Shown: piece after piece, positions 42,001 through 56,530 of the stretch
Position numbering within the stretch: position 1 is the first letter of the stretch
Layout: each line of letters opens with the position of its first letter
From: Pseudomonas mucidolens
GTDB taxonomy: Bacteria; Pseudomonadota; Gammaproteobacteria; Pseudomonadales; Pseudomonadaceae
NCBI RefSeq assembly: GCF_900106045.1
Contig: NZ_LT629802.1
Location: 4,154,001-4,218,000, forward strand
Direction: 5' to 3'
DNA length: 64,000 nt
Translations under genes and position numbers: made by a program
Notes under the pieces: model-generated
Database searches by the model: none
The model's input: the letters and a program-made list of their open reading frames with translations, nothing else
Told to the model about the DNA's origin: nothing

Positions 42001-42742
42001 AGATGTCCCGCAACTCGGTCGCCCACTGCCGCCAAGGTGCCTTGAGGGCGACCAGCGCTTCGCGGCGCTCCTGCAAGCAGGCATTGATCAATTCCGCCGG
42101 CTCGCGTTGTTCATCGCCGGACCGTTCGCTGCCGAACAAGGCGCGCACTTTGGGTAGCAGGGCGGCCGGACCTCCCCAATGGCTACGTACCCAGTTCAAT
42201 GCATCGTCCTGCATCGGGTAGCAGAACAGCCGCCAGTAATCGCGCAACACTTCGCCCAACAAATCGCTGTGATCGGTTTCCAGGGTCTGAGTAAACAGGC
42301 TCCCGCTATCGAAGGCATGTTCGCGCAGCATGCGCTGACACCAACTGTGGATAGTCGAAACGGCAGCCTCGTCCATCCATTGGGCAGCAATGTCGAGTCG
42401 ATTGGCGCAAGCTGGCCATTGCTCGGGCGGGTACTGATCGCGCAGCTCGGCGATCAAGTCGTCTGGCTGTTCGATCTCCTCACGAAAGAAGCGCGCCGCT
42501 TCCGCCAGGCGGGTGCGGATTCGCTCGCGCAGTTCTTTGGTCGCGGCGTCGGTAAAGGTTACGACCAAAATTTGCGGCGGCAACAGTTCACGCCCAAAAC
42601 CCGACTCATCGCCGCCATGGCCCAGCACCAGACGCAGGTACAACGCAGAAATAGTGAAGGTCTTGCCGGTACCCGCACTGGCTTCGATCAGTTGGCTGCC
42701 GCGCAGTGGAAAGGCCAGGGCCAAGGGTTTGGTGGCGCTCAT
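39062..42742 (-). CDS. recB: Exodeoxyribonuclease V subunit beta, RecB helicase-nuclease
   Basis: A 1226-residue protein started at the ATG at 42742, overlapping recC by 4 bp. UvrD-like helicase motifs are present: EASAGTGKTFTISALYLRL near residue 20, LIDEFQDTDPIQYRIFERIY near 400 and HKSKGLEYDLVFLPF near 770. The C-terminal nuclease carries the core motif YYVADYKSNWLG near 1110. RecB unwinds DNA 3-to-5-prime, cuts it and loads RecA after Chi recognition. Confidence 0.95.
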   Translation of the reverse strand: MSATKPLALAFPLRGSQLIEASAGTGKTFTISALYLRLVLGHGGDESGFGRELLPPQILVVTFTDAATKELRERIRTRLAEAARFFREEIEQPDDLIAELRDQYPPEQWPACANRLDIAAQWMDEAAVSTIHSWCQRMLREHAFDSGSLFTQTLETDHSDLLGEVLRDYWRLFCYPMQDDALNWVRSHWGGPAALLPKVRALFGSERSGDEQREPAELINACLQERREALVALKAPWRQWATELRDICLQAVAAKAVDGRKMQARYFEPWFEKLNAWAIDETLEQLDIGTGFARLTPDGMAEAWKGEPPHHPGLEAMAGLKASLDALPTPDAAVLQHAAAWVGKRFEEEKRRRAEMGFDDMLIRLDAALQADGGERLACVIREQFPVALIDEFQDTDPIQYRIFERIYRIEENHPESGLFLIGDPKQAIYAFRGADIYTYLRARQASAGRLHTLGTNFRSSHAMVEAVNHVFERAETGRGAFLFREAEGENPVPFQRVSSQGRKEQLQVDGQTLPALNIWHLPTDQPISTVLYRQQLAAACASQIVALLNGGQQGSAGFIKGDTFKPVLPSDIAILVRDGKEAQAVRTELAARGVRSVYLSDKDSVFAAQEAHDLLAWLKACAEPDVERPLRAALACVTLNLSLLELEQLNQDELAWERRVMQFRDYRAIWRTQGVLPMLRRLLHDFKLPQTLIARGDGERVLTNLLHLSELLQQAAAELDGEQALIRHLAEHLALSGQAGEEQILRLESDEQLVKVVTIHKSKGLEYDLVFLPFICSAKPVDGSRLPLHYHDENGKSHVSLRPTAELIAQADDERLAEDLRLLYVALTRARHACWLGVADLKRGNNHSSVLHLSALGYLLGGGAALAESAGLARWLLDLAHGCPAIHYRQMPEAEAMTYLPPRNEAMLLAPLLPKRKAAENWWIASYSALRIGESMSAASLEAPESPQAQKLFDDERLDPDAPREVPATGGDIHRFPRGPNPGTFLHGLLEWAGNEGFNVTPAAIEDAVARRCNRRGWEGWIGTLGGWLEHLLQAPLSLGNAQAPVVLSGLQHYQIEMEFWFASHKVDVLSLDQLVCQYTHEGVSRVAAEPVLLNGMFKGFIDLTFEHEGRYYVADYKSNWLGVDDQAYTWQAMELSILEHRYDLQYVLYLLALHRQLKARLPDYDYDRHIGGALYVFLRGTRSASRGAYFTRPPRALIERLDLLFQGKPQPPKVEPAWEQGVLL

Positions 42743-45700
42743 GAACGGTCGTCCTCGCTGGCCAGAGATCGCCATGGGGCGGTTATCAGGGGGCGATACA
42801 AGGTCTCGCACCAGCCTTCGAAGTCCTCACTGGCAATCAGCGCGGCGTAATCAGGAAATTGTCGCGTGAGCGCCGGGCTTTCCCGGCGCTCACCGTCGCT
42901 GGTCAAACCGTCGCCCTCATAAGCTTTGCGGGCCGCGGCCCGGGCTTTCTCTGGGTCGGTTTGGCCGAGCCAGGCGAACGCGGTCTTGACGGCCACCGGC
43001 AGCGGTTCGTTCATACCGGCCTTCCAGGCCAGCAGCAGATGACCCAGTACATCTTGGGCGATGTTTTGTTCCAGCGGCGCCAGTAGCAGGGTGTCGTCGC
43101 TGGCTACCAGACCGGTGCTCAACGGCAGGCCGCAGGCACACGCCACCAGATGATTGACCCAGGGGCGAATCAGGCGGTGCCACTTGCGGGTCTTGATCGA
43201 GCCGATACTGTTGGGGATGGCGGTGACGCTGAGAAAAGCGCCGTCACCGCGTCGATGCAAACCGCTGATCCAACCGTCGAGTTGAATACCCTGATGTTCG
43301 AAGCTGACCGGCTCGGCGCTGTTGTGTGGGCTCGGCCAGAGTGCCAGGAGTTGCTGATAGCGTTGCAGCAAATCGGGCAAGGGCTCGATCAATTCGTTGC
43401 GCAGGCACTCGCCGAAACCGACCATGGGCAGCAATCCGCTGCCCTGCAAGCGTCGGGCCTGGGCATTAAGGGCATGTTCCGGGTTATCCGGCTCGGTCAG
43501 CGCCGCGGCCAGCAGGCTGTCACTCAATGTGTAGCGTTGCAGCGCGTCGAGGACGAAGGGTTCTTCATCGGCCATGGGCACTTCGGCGGCCTCGAAAAAC
43601 ACTTTGAGCCGCTGACTGAAAAAATGTCTGACGGGATTGCGCAGGAAGTCTTGCAACTGAGCAAGGCTCAGGGGCTCTTCCTGGATGTAGGGCTGCAGCG
43701 TGCTGACCTCGGGGAACTGCGCTTGTGCTTCATGCAACAAGCGCCATTCATGGGCATAGCTGAACAGCGGGTCGCCTGCGTGAAAGTAGCGGGCGCTGAA
43801 GGGCTGCAGCGGATGTTCCTGGGTCATTGCCTCCAGTAGCGGCCGGTCTTTGGCATGCTGCCAGCCGCTGGCAAGATGATCGCGCAACTGGCCGATCAAC
43901 ACCGACGCTGGACGGTCGCTATTATCGCGGATGCTCCGACCGATCCAACTGATATAGAGCTGGTCACGGGCCGAGAGCAGGGCTTCAAGCAGCAAGTAAC
44001 GATCGTCTTCACGACGAGAGCGGTCGCCGGGACGGTAATCACTGCCCATCAGGTCGAAATCCAGCGGCGGTTGGGCGCGGGGGTAATCGCCATCGTTCAT
44101 GCCCAACAGACAGACCAACGTGAAGGGAATGGCGCGCATCGGCATCAGGGTGCAAAAATTGACGGCTCCGGCGAGAAAGCGCTGGGACAGGCGCCCTTCA
44201 TCCAGGCCGGCCAACCAGGCCTCACGAACGACAGTCAGCGGTAACTCGTCGTACAGACCAACGGAGTCGCAGGTCTCCAGCCAGGTTTCTCTCAATTGCT
44301 CTAGCTGACCGAGCAGATAGTCGTCGTGTTCGTTGGCGGGAAGAAAAAACGTCTGCATCAAGCCTTGCAGCCGCCCGCCCCAGGCCTGTGGCGTGGCAGG
44401 TTCCAAGAGTATCTGGTGGGCGTCGTGCAGTGCATCAAGCAACGCAACCAGTGGGCCGATCAATGCTGCGTCCAGCCCGCCAATTTCGTCATACGGCTCA
44501 ATGCCTGCGCAGGCAGGGCCGCTGCCCACGGCGTAGCCCAGCAACATACGGCGCAGTCCAAATCGCCAACTGTTTTGCTCCAGCTCATTCGGCAACCCCA
44601 AGCCGGCCCGCTGTTCGGCGTTGAGTCCCCAGCGGATGCCCGCGCCTTCTATCCAGCGATGCAGGGTTGGCAGATCGCGCTCCTTGATCGCGAAACGTTC
44701 GCGCAGGGCGGGAACATCCAGCAGATCAAGGATCTCGCTGACTGGAAAGCGGCTATCCGGGAGCTTCAATAAATGCTCTACCGCGATAAGCAGCGGATCA
44801 CGGCCTCGTTGGCCCTGGTCTGTCAGAGTGAAAGGGATGAAGCGTGGGTCTTTTCTGTCCAATTGCCCGAACACCGCGCGGATATGGGGCGCATAACTGT
44901 CGATGTCCGGGACCATCACAATGACATCCCGTGGTCGCAGCGCGGGGTTCTCGCTGAAGCGCTGGAGCAGTTGGTCATGCAGAACTTCTACCTCCCGCTG
45001 CGCGCTGTGGGCGATATGGAAACGGATCGAGGTGTCCTGCTCCAGGTCGACGGCCGGCCAGCGCTCACGTGTTTCATTGAGCGGGCGCAGTTCGAGGATA
45101 TCGTCCTGCAGTTGGTTGAGTAGCGTGGTGGGTGCATTGTCGCTGAACAGGTCGATTCGACCGTCGCGGAAAGCTGCGCGGTAACTGTTCGGATCGTCGT
45201 AGCTGTCCAGCAAATTGATGTAGTCGCGGCCCTGCTTGCCCCATGCGGCGAGCAGCGGATGGGCATGTTGATGCAGGGTTTGCGGATCGATGGCGGCGGG
45301 CATTCCGGCCTTGCGGGCCTGGCGTTTGTACTCGTTTCTCAGTAAGTCTTTATCGGCCACGATGTCTGACCAATGATGACGACAAGGGTTGTGTACGCAC
45401 AGTAATACCTGGCTGAAACGGGCCAGGCCGGCCAGTGCCTCAAGGGCTTGGGCAGGCAACGAAGAAATGCCAAAGACGATGACTCGGGAAGGCAGGCCAG
45501 CAGGCGCTGTATCCAGGTGGTTGATACGTTCGATAAAACGCTGGTGAACGCCGGCACGGCTTTGCGCCATCCCTTCTTCACCGACATCCAGCAGCAGGGC
45601 TCGCCATAACTCAGCTTGCCAGCAGTTGGCCGGACTCAACGGCCGGGAGTCGCCTCGGACACTGCGCAGTTGGTGACGCCCCGCGGCCCAATCCTCCAGC

Positions 45701-46188
45701 CAATCCGCGCGATACACTTGATACTGGTCGAACAGGTCAGCCAGGCGCTCTGCCAGTTGGTAGCGTTTACGCATATCCGAATCGTGCGTAAGAAAGCGTT
45801 GCAGCGGCTCGAAATGCGGCTGGTGAATAAGCTCAGGTAACAGGCGCATGAGACGCCAAGTCAGCGGGGCTTTATCCAGCAGAGATTTGGGCGGAATTTC
45901 ATCCTGTCCCAAGACCATTCGATAGAGCTGCCACATGAAGCTGCCGGGGAGCTGGACATCGATAGCCGCGGCAATGCCGCAGCCGCCCATGTCGTCATCT
46001 TCAGGGTCTTCAGCGAGGGCCAGCTTGAGCCATTGAGCGATACCGTTGCTTTGTACCAGGGCAATTTCGTTTTCCAGAGGAGCCAGCGGATAACGACGCA
46101 TCCAACTGACGACCAAGCTGCGCAGCTCATCCAGGCGATTGCCGTGAACTACCATGAATCCAGCGCTGAGGGACGTCGCATCCGGCAT
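42739..46188 (-). CDS. recC: Exodeoxyribonuclease V subunit gamma, RecC
   Basis: A 1149-residue protein starting MPDATSLSAGFMVVHGNRLD, typical of RecC. It has a helicase-like but inactivated fold (VFGISSLPAQALEALAGLAR, ALRPRDVIVMVPDIDSYAPH, CLLGMNDGDYPRAQPPLDFD) and holds the Chi-scanning site of RecBCD. It is first in the operon. Upstream is the end of the rRNA operon, with the rRNA terminator and one REP unit between. Confidence 0.95.
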   Translation of the reverse strand: MPDATSLSAGFMVVHGNRLDELRSLVVSWMRRYPLAPLENEIALVQSNGIAQWLKLALAEDPEDDDMGGCGIAAAIDVQLPGSFMWQLYRMVLGQDEIPPKSLLDKAPLTWRLMRLLPELIHQPHFEPLQRFLTHDSDMRKRYQLAERLADLFDQYQVYRADWLEDWAAGRHQLRSVRGDSRPLSPANCWQAELWRALLLDVGEEGMAQSRAGVHQRFIERINHLDTAPAGLPSRVIVFGISSLPAQALEALAGLARFSQVLLCVHNPCRHHWSDIVADKDLLRNEYKRQARKAGMPAAIDPQTLHQHAHPLLAAWGKQGRDYINLLDSYDDPNSYRAAFRDGRIDLFSDNAPTTLLNQLQDDILELRPLNETRERWPAVDLEQDTSIRFHIAHSAQREVEVLHDQLLQRFSENPALRPRDVIVMVPDIDSYAPHIRAVFGQLDRKDPRFIPFTLTDQGQRGRDPLLIAVEHLLKLPDSRFPVSEILDLLDVPALRERFAIKERDLPTLHRWIEGAGIRWGLNAEQRAGLGLPNELEQNSWRFGLRRMLLGYAVGSGPACAGIEPYDEIGGLDAALIGPLVALLDALHDAHQILLEPATPQAWGGRLQGLMQTFFLPANEHDDYLLGQLEQLRETWLETCDSVGLYDELPLTVVREAWLAGLDEGRLSQRFLAGAVNFCTLMPMRAIPFTLVCLLGMNDGDYPRAQPPLDFDLMGSDYRPGDRSRREDDRYLLLEALLSARDQLYISWIGRSIRDNSDRPASVLIGQLRDHLASGWQHAKDRPLLEAMTQEHPLQPFSARYFHAGDPLFSYAHEWRLLHEAQAQFPEVSTLQPYIQEEPLSLAQLQDFLRNPVRHFFSQRLKVFFEAAEVPMADEEPFVLDALQRYTLSDSLLAAALTEPDNPEHALNAQARRLQGSGLLPMVGFGECLRNELIEPLPDLLQRYQQLLALWPSPHNSAEPVSFEHQGIQLDGWISGLHRRGDGAFLSVTAIPNSIGSIKTRKWHRLIRPWVNHLVACACGLPLSTGLVASDDTLLLAPLEQNIAQDVLGHLLLAWKAGMNEPLPVAVKTAFAWLGQTDPEKARAAARKAYEGDGLTSDGERRESPALTRQFPDYAALIASEDFEGWCETLYRPLITAPWRSLASEDDRS

Positions 46189-46310
46189 AACGGCTTCCTT
46201 GGGAAAAGCAAAATCGAGGGATGGACTTTAGCATTGAAGGCCAGTGGCGGGGGGAGCGCACAGGGTGTGGAGCGGGGGGTATCTGGTGGAAAGCGTTATC
46301 GTTGACGCTC

Positions 46311-46347
46311 TTCGCCAGCAAGGGCCTGGCGCTCCCTCGCTCCTACA
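46311..46347. repeat. Single REP unit
   Basis: TTCGCCAGCAAGGGCCTGGC followed by GCTCCCTCGCTCCTACA is one diverged REP arm. The preceding AAGCGTTATCGTTGACGCT resembles the inner flank of the REPIN at 33345, but no left arm is present. It is a decayed half-element between recC and the rRNA terminator. Confidence 0.65.
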
Positions 46348-46355
46348 GATCGCCC

Positions 46356-46393
46356 AAAAACAAAACCCCTGTCTGCGTGAGCAGACAGGGGTT
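46356..46393 (-). terminator. rRNA operon terminator
   Basis: A perfect 13-bp stem (AACCCCTGTCTGC with its complement, loop GTGA) is followed on the minus strand by a TTTTGTTTTT run, 13 bp beyond the 5S gene. Confidence 0.92.
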
Positions 46394-46405
46394 CTGGAAT
46401 TTAAT

Positions 46406-46521
46406 CTTGACGATGACCTACTCTCACATGGGGAAACCCCACACTACCATCGGCGATGCATCGTTTCACTACTGAGTTCGGGATGGGATCAGGTGGTTCC
46501 AATGCTCTATGGTCGTCAAGA
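46406..46521 (-). rRNA. rrf: 5S ribosomal RNA
   Basis: About 116 nt on the minus strand, with the conserved parts GACCATAGAGCATTGGAACC, CCATCCCGAACTCAGTAGTG and GTGTGGGGTTTCCCCATGTG. The two ends pair (CTTGACGA with TCGTCAAG). Ends are judged by homology and may shift by a few bases. Confidence 0.93.
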
Positions 46522-46683
46522 AATTCGGTAGCCGGCGCGTTTTCTCTAACGAGATCACGTTCCAGCGAATGGGTATGTAATAGATTTGTGTGTGCTGCAA
46601 ACTTTCGGTTTGTATCGTCTTCACACACCGCAATCTGGTTGCTCTGGATTAGAGAGCCGACGCAAATTGCTTGGGTGTTATAT

Positions 46684-49575
<2,892 letters not shown>

Positions 49576-49808
49576 ATATAACCCCAAGCAATCTGGTTAT
49601 ACTGTGAAGACAACATTCGCCGAAAATTCGCAATCACTCACAAATTTTACCTTAGCCTGATCCGTTACCAGTGAAAGTAACGTTCAGTCTATCTTTCTAT
49701 CACATACCCAAATTTTTAAAGAACGATCTAATCAAAGACTAGAAATCAACATTCACCATCATCACAATGGAATGCTCATTTCTAAGCTTTAAACAGTAGA
49801 AGCAGTAG

Positions 49809-49884
49809 TGGTGGAGCCAAGCGGGATCGAACCGCTGACCTCCTGCGTGCAAGGCAGGCGCTCTCCCAGCTGAGCTATGGCCCC
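49809..49884 (-). tRNA. tRNA-Ala (anticodon TGC)
   Basis: A 76-nt minus-strand tRNA, GGGGCCATAGCTCAGCTGGG at the start and encoded CCA at the end. The anticodon loop CTTGCACG gives TGC, and the GGTTCGATCC T-loop is present. It lies in the 16S-23S spacer. Confidence 0.96.
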
Positions 49885-49914
49885 GTATTTCTACAGGCGT
49901 TTCCCACACAAAAT

Positions 49915-49991
<77 letters not shown>

Positions 49992-50071
49992 AATTTCGGG
50001 CTGCTTCTTTCGTCTTCTTCAATGAATCAAGCAATTCGTGTGGGAACTTATGGAGCAGCTGATGTCGTCGA

Positions 50072-51609
<1,538 letters not shown>

Positions 51610-51806
51610 AAACATCTTTGGGTTTTTAAGAAACCCTAAACTTGGCTCAGCAATCGTTGGTTACATCTTTGATTTCTCGCGGAGTAACTTGTGATGCTGA
51701 TAATCTTGTTGACTATCAGTCTGACTCCACAAGCACCCACACGAATTGCTTGATTCAGTTGTTAAAGAGCGGTTGGTTAAGATCTTTCGTCTCAACCGAG
51801 GCGCGC

Positions 51807-51834
51807 ATTCTACAGCAGCCTCTGTTGCTGTCAA
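51807..51834 (-). promoter_or_regulatory. rRNA promoter closest to 16S
   Basis: On the minus strand TTGACA (51829-51834) and TAGAAT (51807-51812) are 16 bp apart, followed by the GC-rich discriminator GCGCGC, as in promoters under stringent ppGpp control. It lies about 200 bp before the mature 16S end. Confidence 0.85.
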
Positions 51835-51915
51835 GCGGTTATTTTAAGAAGTTTTCAAAGTTTCCTCTGCAACTTCAACCACTTGCGCTTCCGATCTCTC
51901 GTTAGCGGGAGGCGA

Positions 51916-51943
51916 ATTCTACAGCGTTACACGCTGCTGTCAA
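51916..51943 (-). promoter_or_regulatory. Second tandem rRNA promoter
   Basis: TTGACA (51938-51943) and TAGAAT (51916-51921) on the minus strand with a 16-bp spacer and discriminator TCGCC. It is 109 bp upstream of the previous one and shares its spacing and -10 box. Confidence 0.85.
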
Positions 51944-52118
51944 CACCTCTTTTTTACCGCTTTCGACCGAGAAGATCGAACCGTTGATAGAGCCGTACAA
52001 CCTTGCTCCAGCAACTTCTTCCAGGCTTCGATGATCTGAAGCAGGCCGCTGTCGAACTCTGCATAACTCTTTGTTTACCAAGGAGTTTTCCGTTTCGACT
52101 GCGCCGGAAGTGGGGCGA

Positions 52119-52146
52119 ATTATAGACGTCCTGATTCTGCCGTCAA
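52119..52146 (-). promoter_or_regulatory. Third, distal rRNA promoter
   Basis: TTGACG (52141-52146) and TATAAT (52119-52124) on the minus strand, 16-bp spacer, followed by TCGCC. The rest of the 625-bp region 51610-52234 is leader sequence with no gene. Confidence 0.75.
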
Positions 52147-52188
52147 CCTGTATTTTCACAAAATTGTCACAACAGTCAAAAAAGTCCC

Positions 52189-52224
52189 AAAAACGCAAAG
52201 GCCGGCCCAAAGGGGCCGGCCTTT
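52189..52224 (-). terminator. Terminator of the semialdehyde dehydrogenase gene
   Basis: A 12-bp stem (AAAGGCCGGCCC with its complement) and a TTTTT run on the minus strand, 10 bp after the stop codon and 43 bp before the distal rRNA promoter. Confidence 0.9.
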
Positions 52225-52234
52225 TACCGTCTAC

Positions 52235-53728
<1,494 letters not shown>

Positions 53729-53802
53729 GCAGGGCTCCTGAAAAGTTGTCCACAGGCGCGACACTCGCCGCGCCTGATGTGTGTTCTATATAGAAGGAGA
53801 AA

Positions 53803-55152
53803 TCAGTCGATCTTGTTCAGCACTTCACCGACCGCATCGAACAAGCGATCCAGATCCTGCGGCTTGCTGTTGAAGGTTGGGCCGAACTGCAAGGTGTCAC
53901 CGCCGAAACGCACGTAGAACCCGGCTTTCCACAGCGCCATGCCGGCCTCGAATGGACGCACGATGGCATCACCGTCACGCGGGGCAATCTGGATCGCACC
54001 GGCCAGGCCATAGTTGCGGATGTCGATGATGTTCTTGCCGCCCTTCAAGCCGTGCAATGCGTTCTCGAAGTGCGGCGCGACTTCAGCCACGCTCTGCACC
54101 AGGTTTTCCTTCTGCAACAGATCCAATGCCGCCAGGCCAGCGGCGCACGCCACCGGGTGTGCCGAGTAGGTATAGCCGTGTGGGAATTCCACTGCGTACT
54201 CAGGCGTCGCCTGGTTCATGAAGGTCTGATAAATCTCGCTGCTGGCAATCACCGCACCCATCGGGATCGCACCGTTGGTGACTTGCTTGGCAATGCACAT
54301 CAGGTCCGGCGTCACACCGAAGCTGTCAGCGCCAAACATCGAACCGGTACGCCCGAAACCGGTGATCACTTCGTCGAACACCAACAGAATATTGTGTTGA
54401 TCACAAATCTCACGCAGACGCTTGAGGTAGCCCTGCGGCGGTACCAGTACGCCAGCAGAACCGGCCATAGGCTCGACAAACACCGCCGCAATGTTGGAAG
54501 CGTCATGCAGCTCAATCAGCTTGAGCAGTTCATCGGCCAAGGCGATCCCGCCCTGCTCCGGCATCCCCCGGGAGAATGCATTGCTCGCCAGCAAGGTGTG
54601 CGGCAGGTGATCGACATCCATCATTGCCTGACCAAACAGCTTGCGATTGCCGTTGACGCCGCCAAGACTCGTACCGGCGATATTCACCCCGTGGTAACCA
54701 CGGGCGCGGCCAATCATCTTGGTCTTGGTCGCCTGGCCTTTCAGGCGCCAGTAGGCGCGCACCATCTTCACCGCGGTATCGGCGCACTCGGAACCGGAGT
54801 CAGTGAAAAACACATGATTAAGGTTGCCAGGCGTCAGGTCGGTGATTTTTTCGGCCAACTGGAACGACAGCGGATGACCGTATTGAAAGCCTGGTGAGTA
54901 ATCCAGCGTACCGAGTTGCTTGGCCACCGCGTCCTGGATTTCCTTGCGTGTATGCCCGGCACCGCAGGTCCACAGGCCCGATAACGAGTCGTAGACCCGG
55001 CGCCCCTTGTCGTCGATCAACCAACTGCCTTCGGCCCCGACAATCAGACGCGGGTCGCGCTGGAAGTTGCGGTTAGCGGTGTAAGGCATCCAATGGGCGT
55101 CCAGCTTCAATTGGCTGGCCAGGGAGGACCGGGCGTTTTCGGGCATGTTCAT
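53803..55152 (-). CDS. bauA: Omega-amino acid (beta-alanine):pyruvate aminotransferase
   Basis: A 449-residue class III PLP aminotransferase starting at the ATG at 55152, the length of the well-studied P. putida omega-transaminase. Motifs: LKLDAHWMPYTANRNFQRDP, SLSGLWTCGAGHTRKEI, FTDSGSECADTAVKM, NILLVFDEVITGFGRTG and PDLMCIAKQVTNGAIPMG with the PLP Lys. It moves the amino group of beta-alanine to pyruvate, giving malonate semialdehyde and alanine. It precedes the dehydrogenase on the same strand by 74 bp and is divergent from a LysR gene. Confidence 0.93.
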   Translation of the reverse strand: MNMPENARSSLASQLKLDAHWMPYTANRNFQRDPRLIVGAEGSWLIDDKGRRVYDSLSGLWTCGAGHTRKEIQDAVAKQLGTLDYSPGFQYGHPLSFQLAEKITDLTPGNLNHVFFTDSGSECADTAVKMVRAYWRLKGQATKTKMIGRARGYHGVNIAGTSLGGVNGNRKLFGQAMMDVDHLPHTLLASNAFSRGMPEQGGIALADELLKLIELHDASNIAAVFVEPMAGSAGVLVPPQGYLKRLREICDQHNILLVFDEVITGFGRTGSMFGADSFGVTPDLMCIAKQVTNGAIPMGAVIASSEIYQTFMNQATPEYAVEFPHGYTYSAHPVACAAGLAALDLLQKENLVQSVAEVAPHFENALHGLKGGKNIIDIRNYGLAGAIQIAPRDGDAIVRPFEAGMALWKAGFYVRFGGDTLQFGPTFNSKPQDLDRLFDAVGEVLNKID

Positions 55153-55277
55153 CAGCAAAACCTCGCAAGGCAGAAGGCAGCGTCGGGATTGAAAAGCGTT
55201 CTTGCAGCTAAATTGCCATGGGGATAAAGTCTGTGAAATCCAACTCTTCTAACCTTCAGTCAGGGTTTCACTAAACT

Positions 55278-56198
55278 ATGAGCAGCCGTCGCCCCGATCC
55301 CCTGGCCCAAGTCAGCGACTTCGATATTCGCTTGCTGCGTATCTTTCGCAGCGTGGTGGAGTGCGGCGGCTTCTCGGCGGCGGAAACGGTGCTGGGCATT
55401 GGTCGTTCGGCCATCAGCCAGCAGATGAGTGATCTCGAGCAACGCCTGGGCTTGCGTTTGTGCCAGCGCGGACGCGCGGGGTTTTCGCTGACCGAGGAAG
55501 GTCGTGAGGTCTACCAGTCAGTGCTGCAGTTATTAAGTGCGCTGGAAAGTTTCCGCACCGAGGTCAATGGCCTGCATCAACACCTGCGCGGGGAACTGAT
55601 CATCGGCCTCACCGATAATCTGGTCACACTTCCTCACATGCGTATTACCCACGCCTTGGCACAACTGAAAGAACGTGGCCCCGACGTACAAATCCAGATT
55701 CGCATGATCGCCCCCAATGAGGTCGAGCAAGGCGTGCTCGACGGACGCCTGCACGTCGGCGTGGTGCCTCAGGCCAGCGCGTTGTCGGGTCTCGAATATC
55801 AACCGCTGTATAGCGAACGTTCACTGCTCTACTGCGCGGTCGGTCATCCACTGTTCTACGCCGATGACAAGCAACTGGATGACCAACGCATCAATCAACA
55901 GGACGCCATCGCGCCGACCTTTCGCTTGCCGGCCGAAATCCAGGCGCATTATCAAGCCCTCAATTGCACCGCCAGCGCATCCGACCGTGAAGGCATGGCA
56001 TTCCTGATCCTGACGGGGCGCTATATCGGTTATCTGCCCGATCACTACGCCAGCCTGTGGGTGCAACAAGGCCGACTGCGAGCACTGAAACCTGCGGCGC
56101 GCTTTTATGATTTAAGCCTCGCTTCGGTCACGCGCAAAGGTCGTCGCCCTCATTTGGTGCTGGAAAGTTTTCTCGACAGCTTGGCCGCAACCCGCTGA
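55278..56198 (+). CDS. LysR-family regulator, probably of the beta-alanine genes
   Basis: A 306-residue LysR protein (helix-turn-helix with GGFSAAETVLGIGRSAISQQ; effector domain from about 95). It is divergent from the omega-aminotransferase with 125 bp between the starts. Regulators in this position control beta-alanine or putrescine use in pseudomonads. The assignment is by position. Confidence 0.88.
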   Translation: MSSRRPDPLAQVSDFDIRLLRIFRSVVECGGFSAAETVLGIGRSAISQQMSDLEQRLGLRLCQRGRAGFSLTEEGREVYQSVLQLLSALESFRTEVNGLHQHLRGELIIGLTDNLVTLPHMRITHALAQLKERGPDVQIQIRMIAPNEVEQGVLDGRLHVGVVPQASALSGLEYQPLYSERSLLYCAVGHPLFYADDKQLDDQRINQQDAIAPTFRLPAEIQAHYQALNCTASASDREGMAFLILTGRYIGYLPDHYASLWVQQGRLRALKPAARFYDLSLASVTRKGRRPHLVLESFLDSLAATR

Positions 56199-56249
56199 TA
56201 AGGGCCGTGCGCAAATTCAGCCACTGAATAGTTTTTCGCCAGCCCCGAG

Positions 56250-56425
56250 AATAATGACCCCTGCGGCCTGAGCCTCGGTTCTGCATAGGGCCTGACCGCG
56301 TACGGCCTTATTGGCCGTTGAGAGTCGCGGGTGCTTTTACCCAGATCCGCAGGCCCTCTGCTAGTGAGGCCGTGTTACCGTCCCGCGTTCTAGACAAACA
56401 GCGCCGCGGCGGTCCGGAACGCGAA
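56250..56425 (+). ncRNA. Candidate structured RNA or leader upstream of the TetR gene
   Basis: The 332-bp gap 56199-56530 has no gene but contains several nested pairings by eye. CCTGCGG (56260-56266) pairs with CCGCAGG (56347-56353). Inside it, CCGCG (56296-56300) pairs with CGCGG (56326-56330) around the hairpin ACGGCC-TTATT-GGCCGT. CGCGTTC (56384-56390) pairs with GAACGCG (56417-56423) around a GC-rich hairpin. This looks like a multi-branch fold. I recognise no known riboswitch. It may be a cis-regulatory leader, a small RNA or a DNA element. Confidence 0.35.
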
Positions 56426-56530
56426 ACACTGAAACCGCTTTGAGGCTTTTATCGTATCGGGACTTGTCTGAGGCTTATGGGTGGGTTATCTGTGCATCAA
56501 CCGCATTCATCGATCTGCACGGAAACCTCC

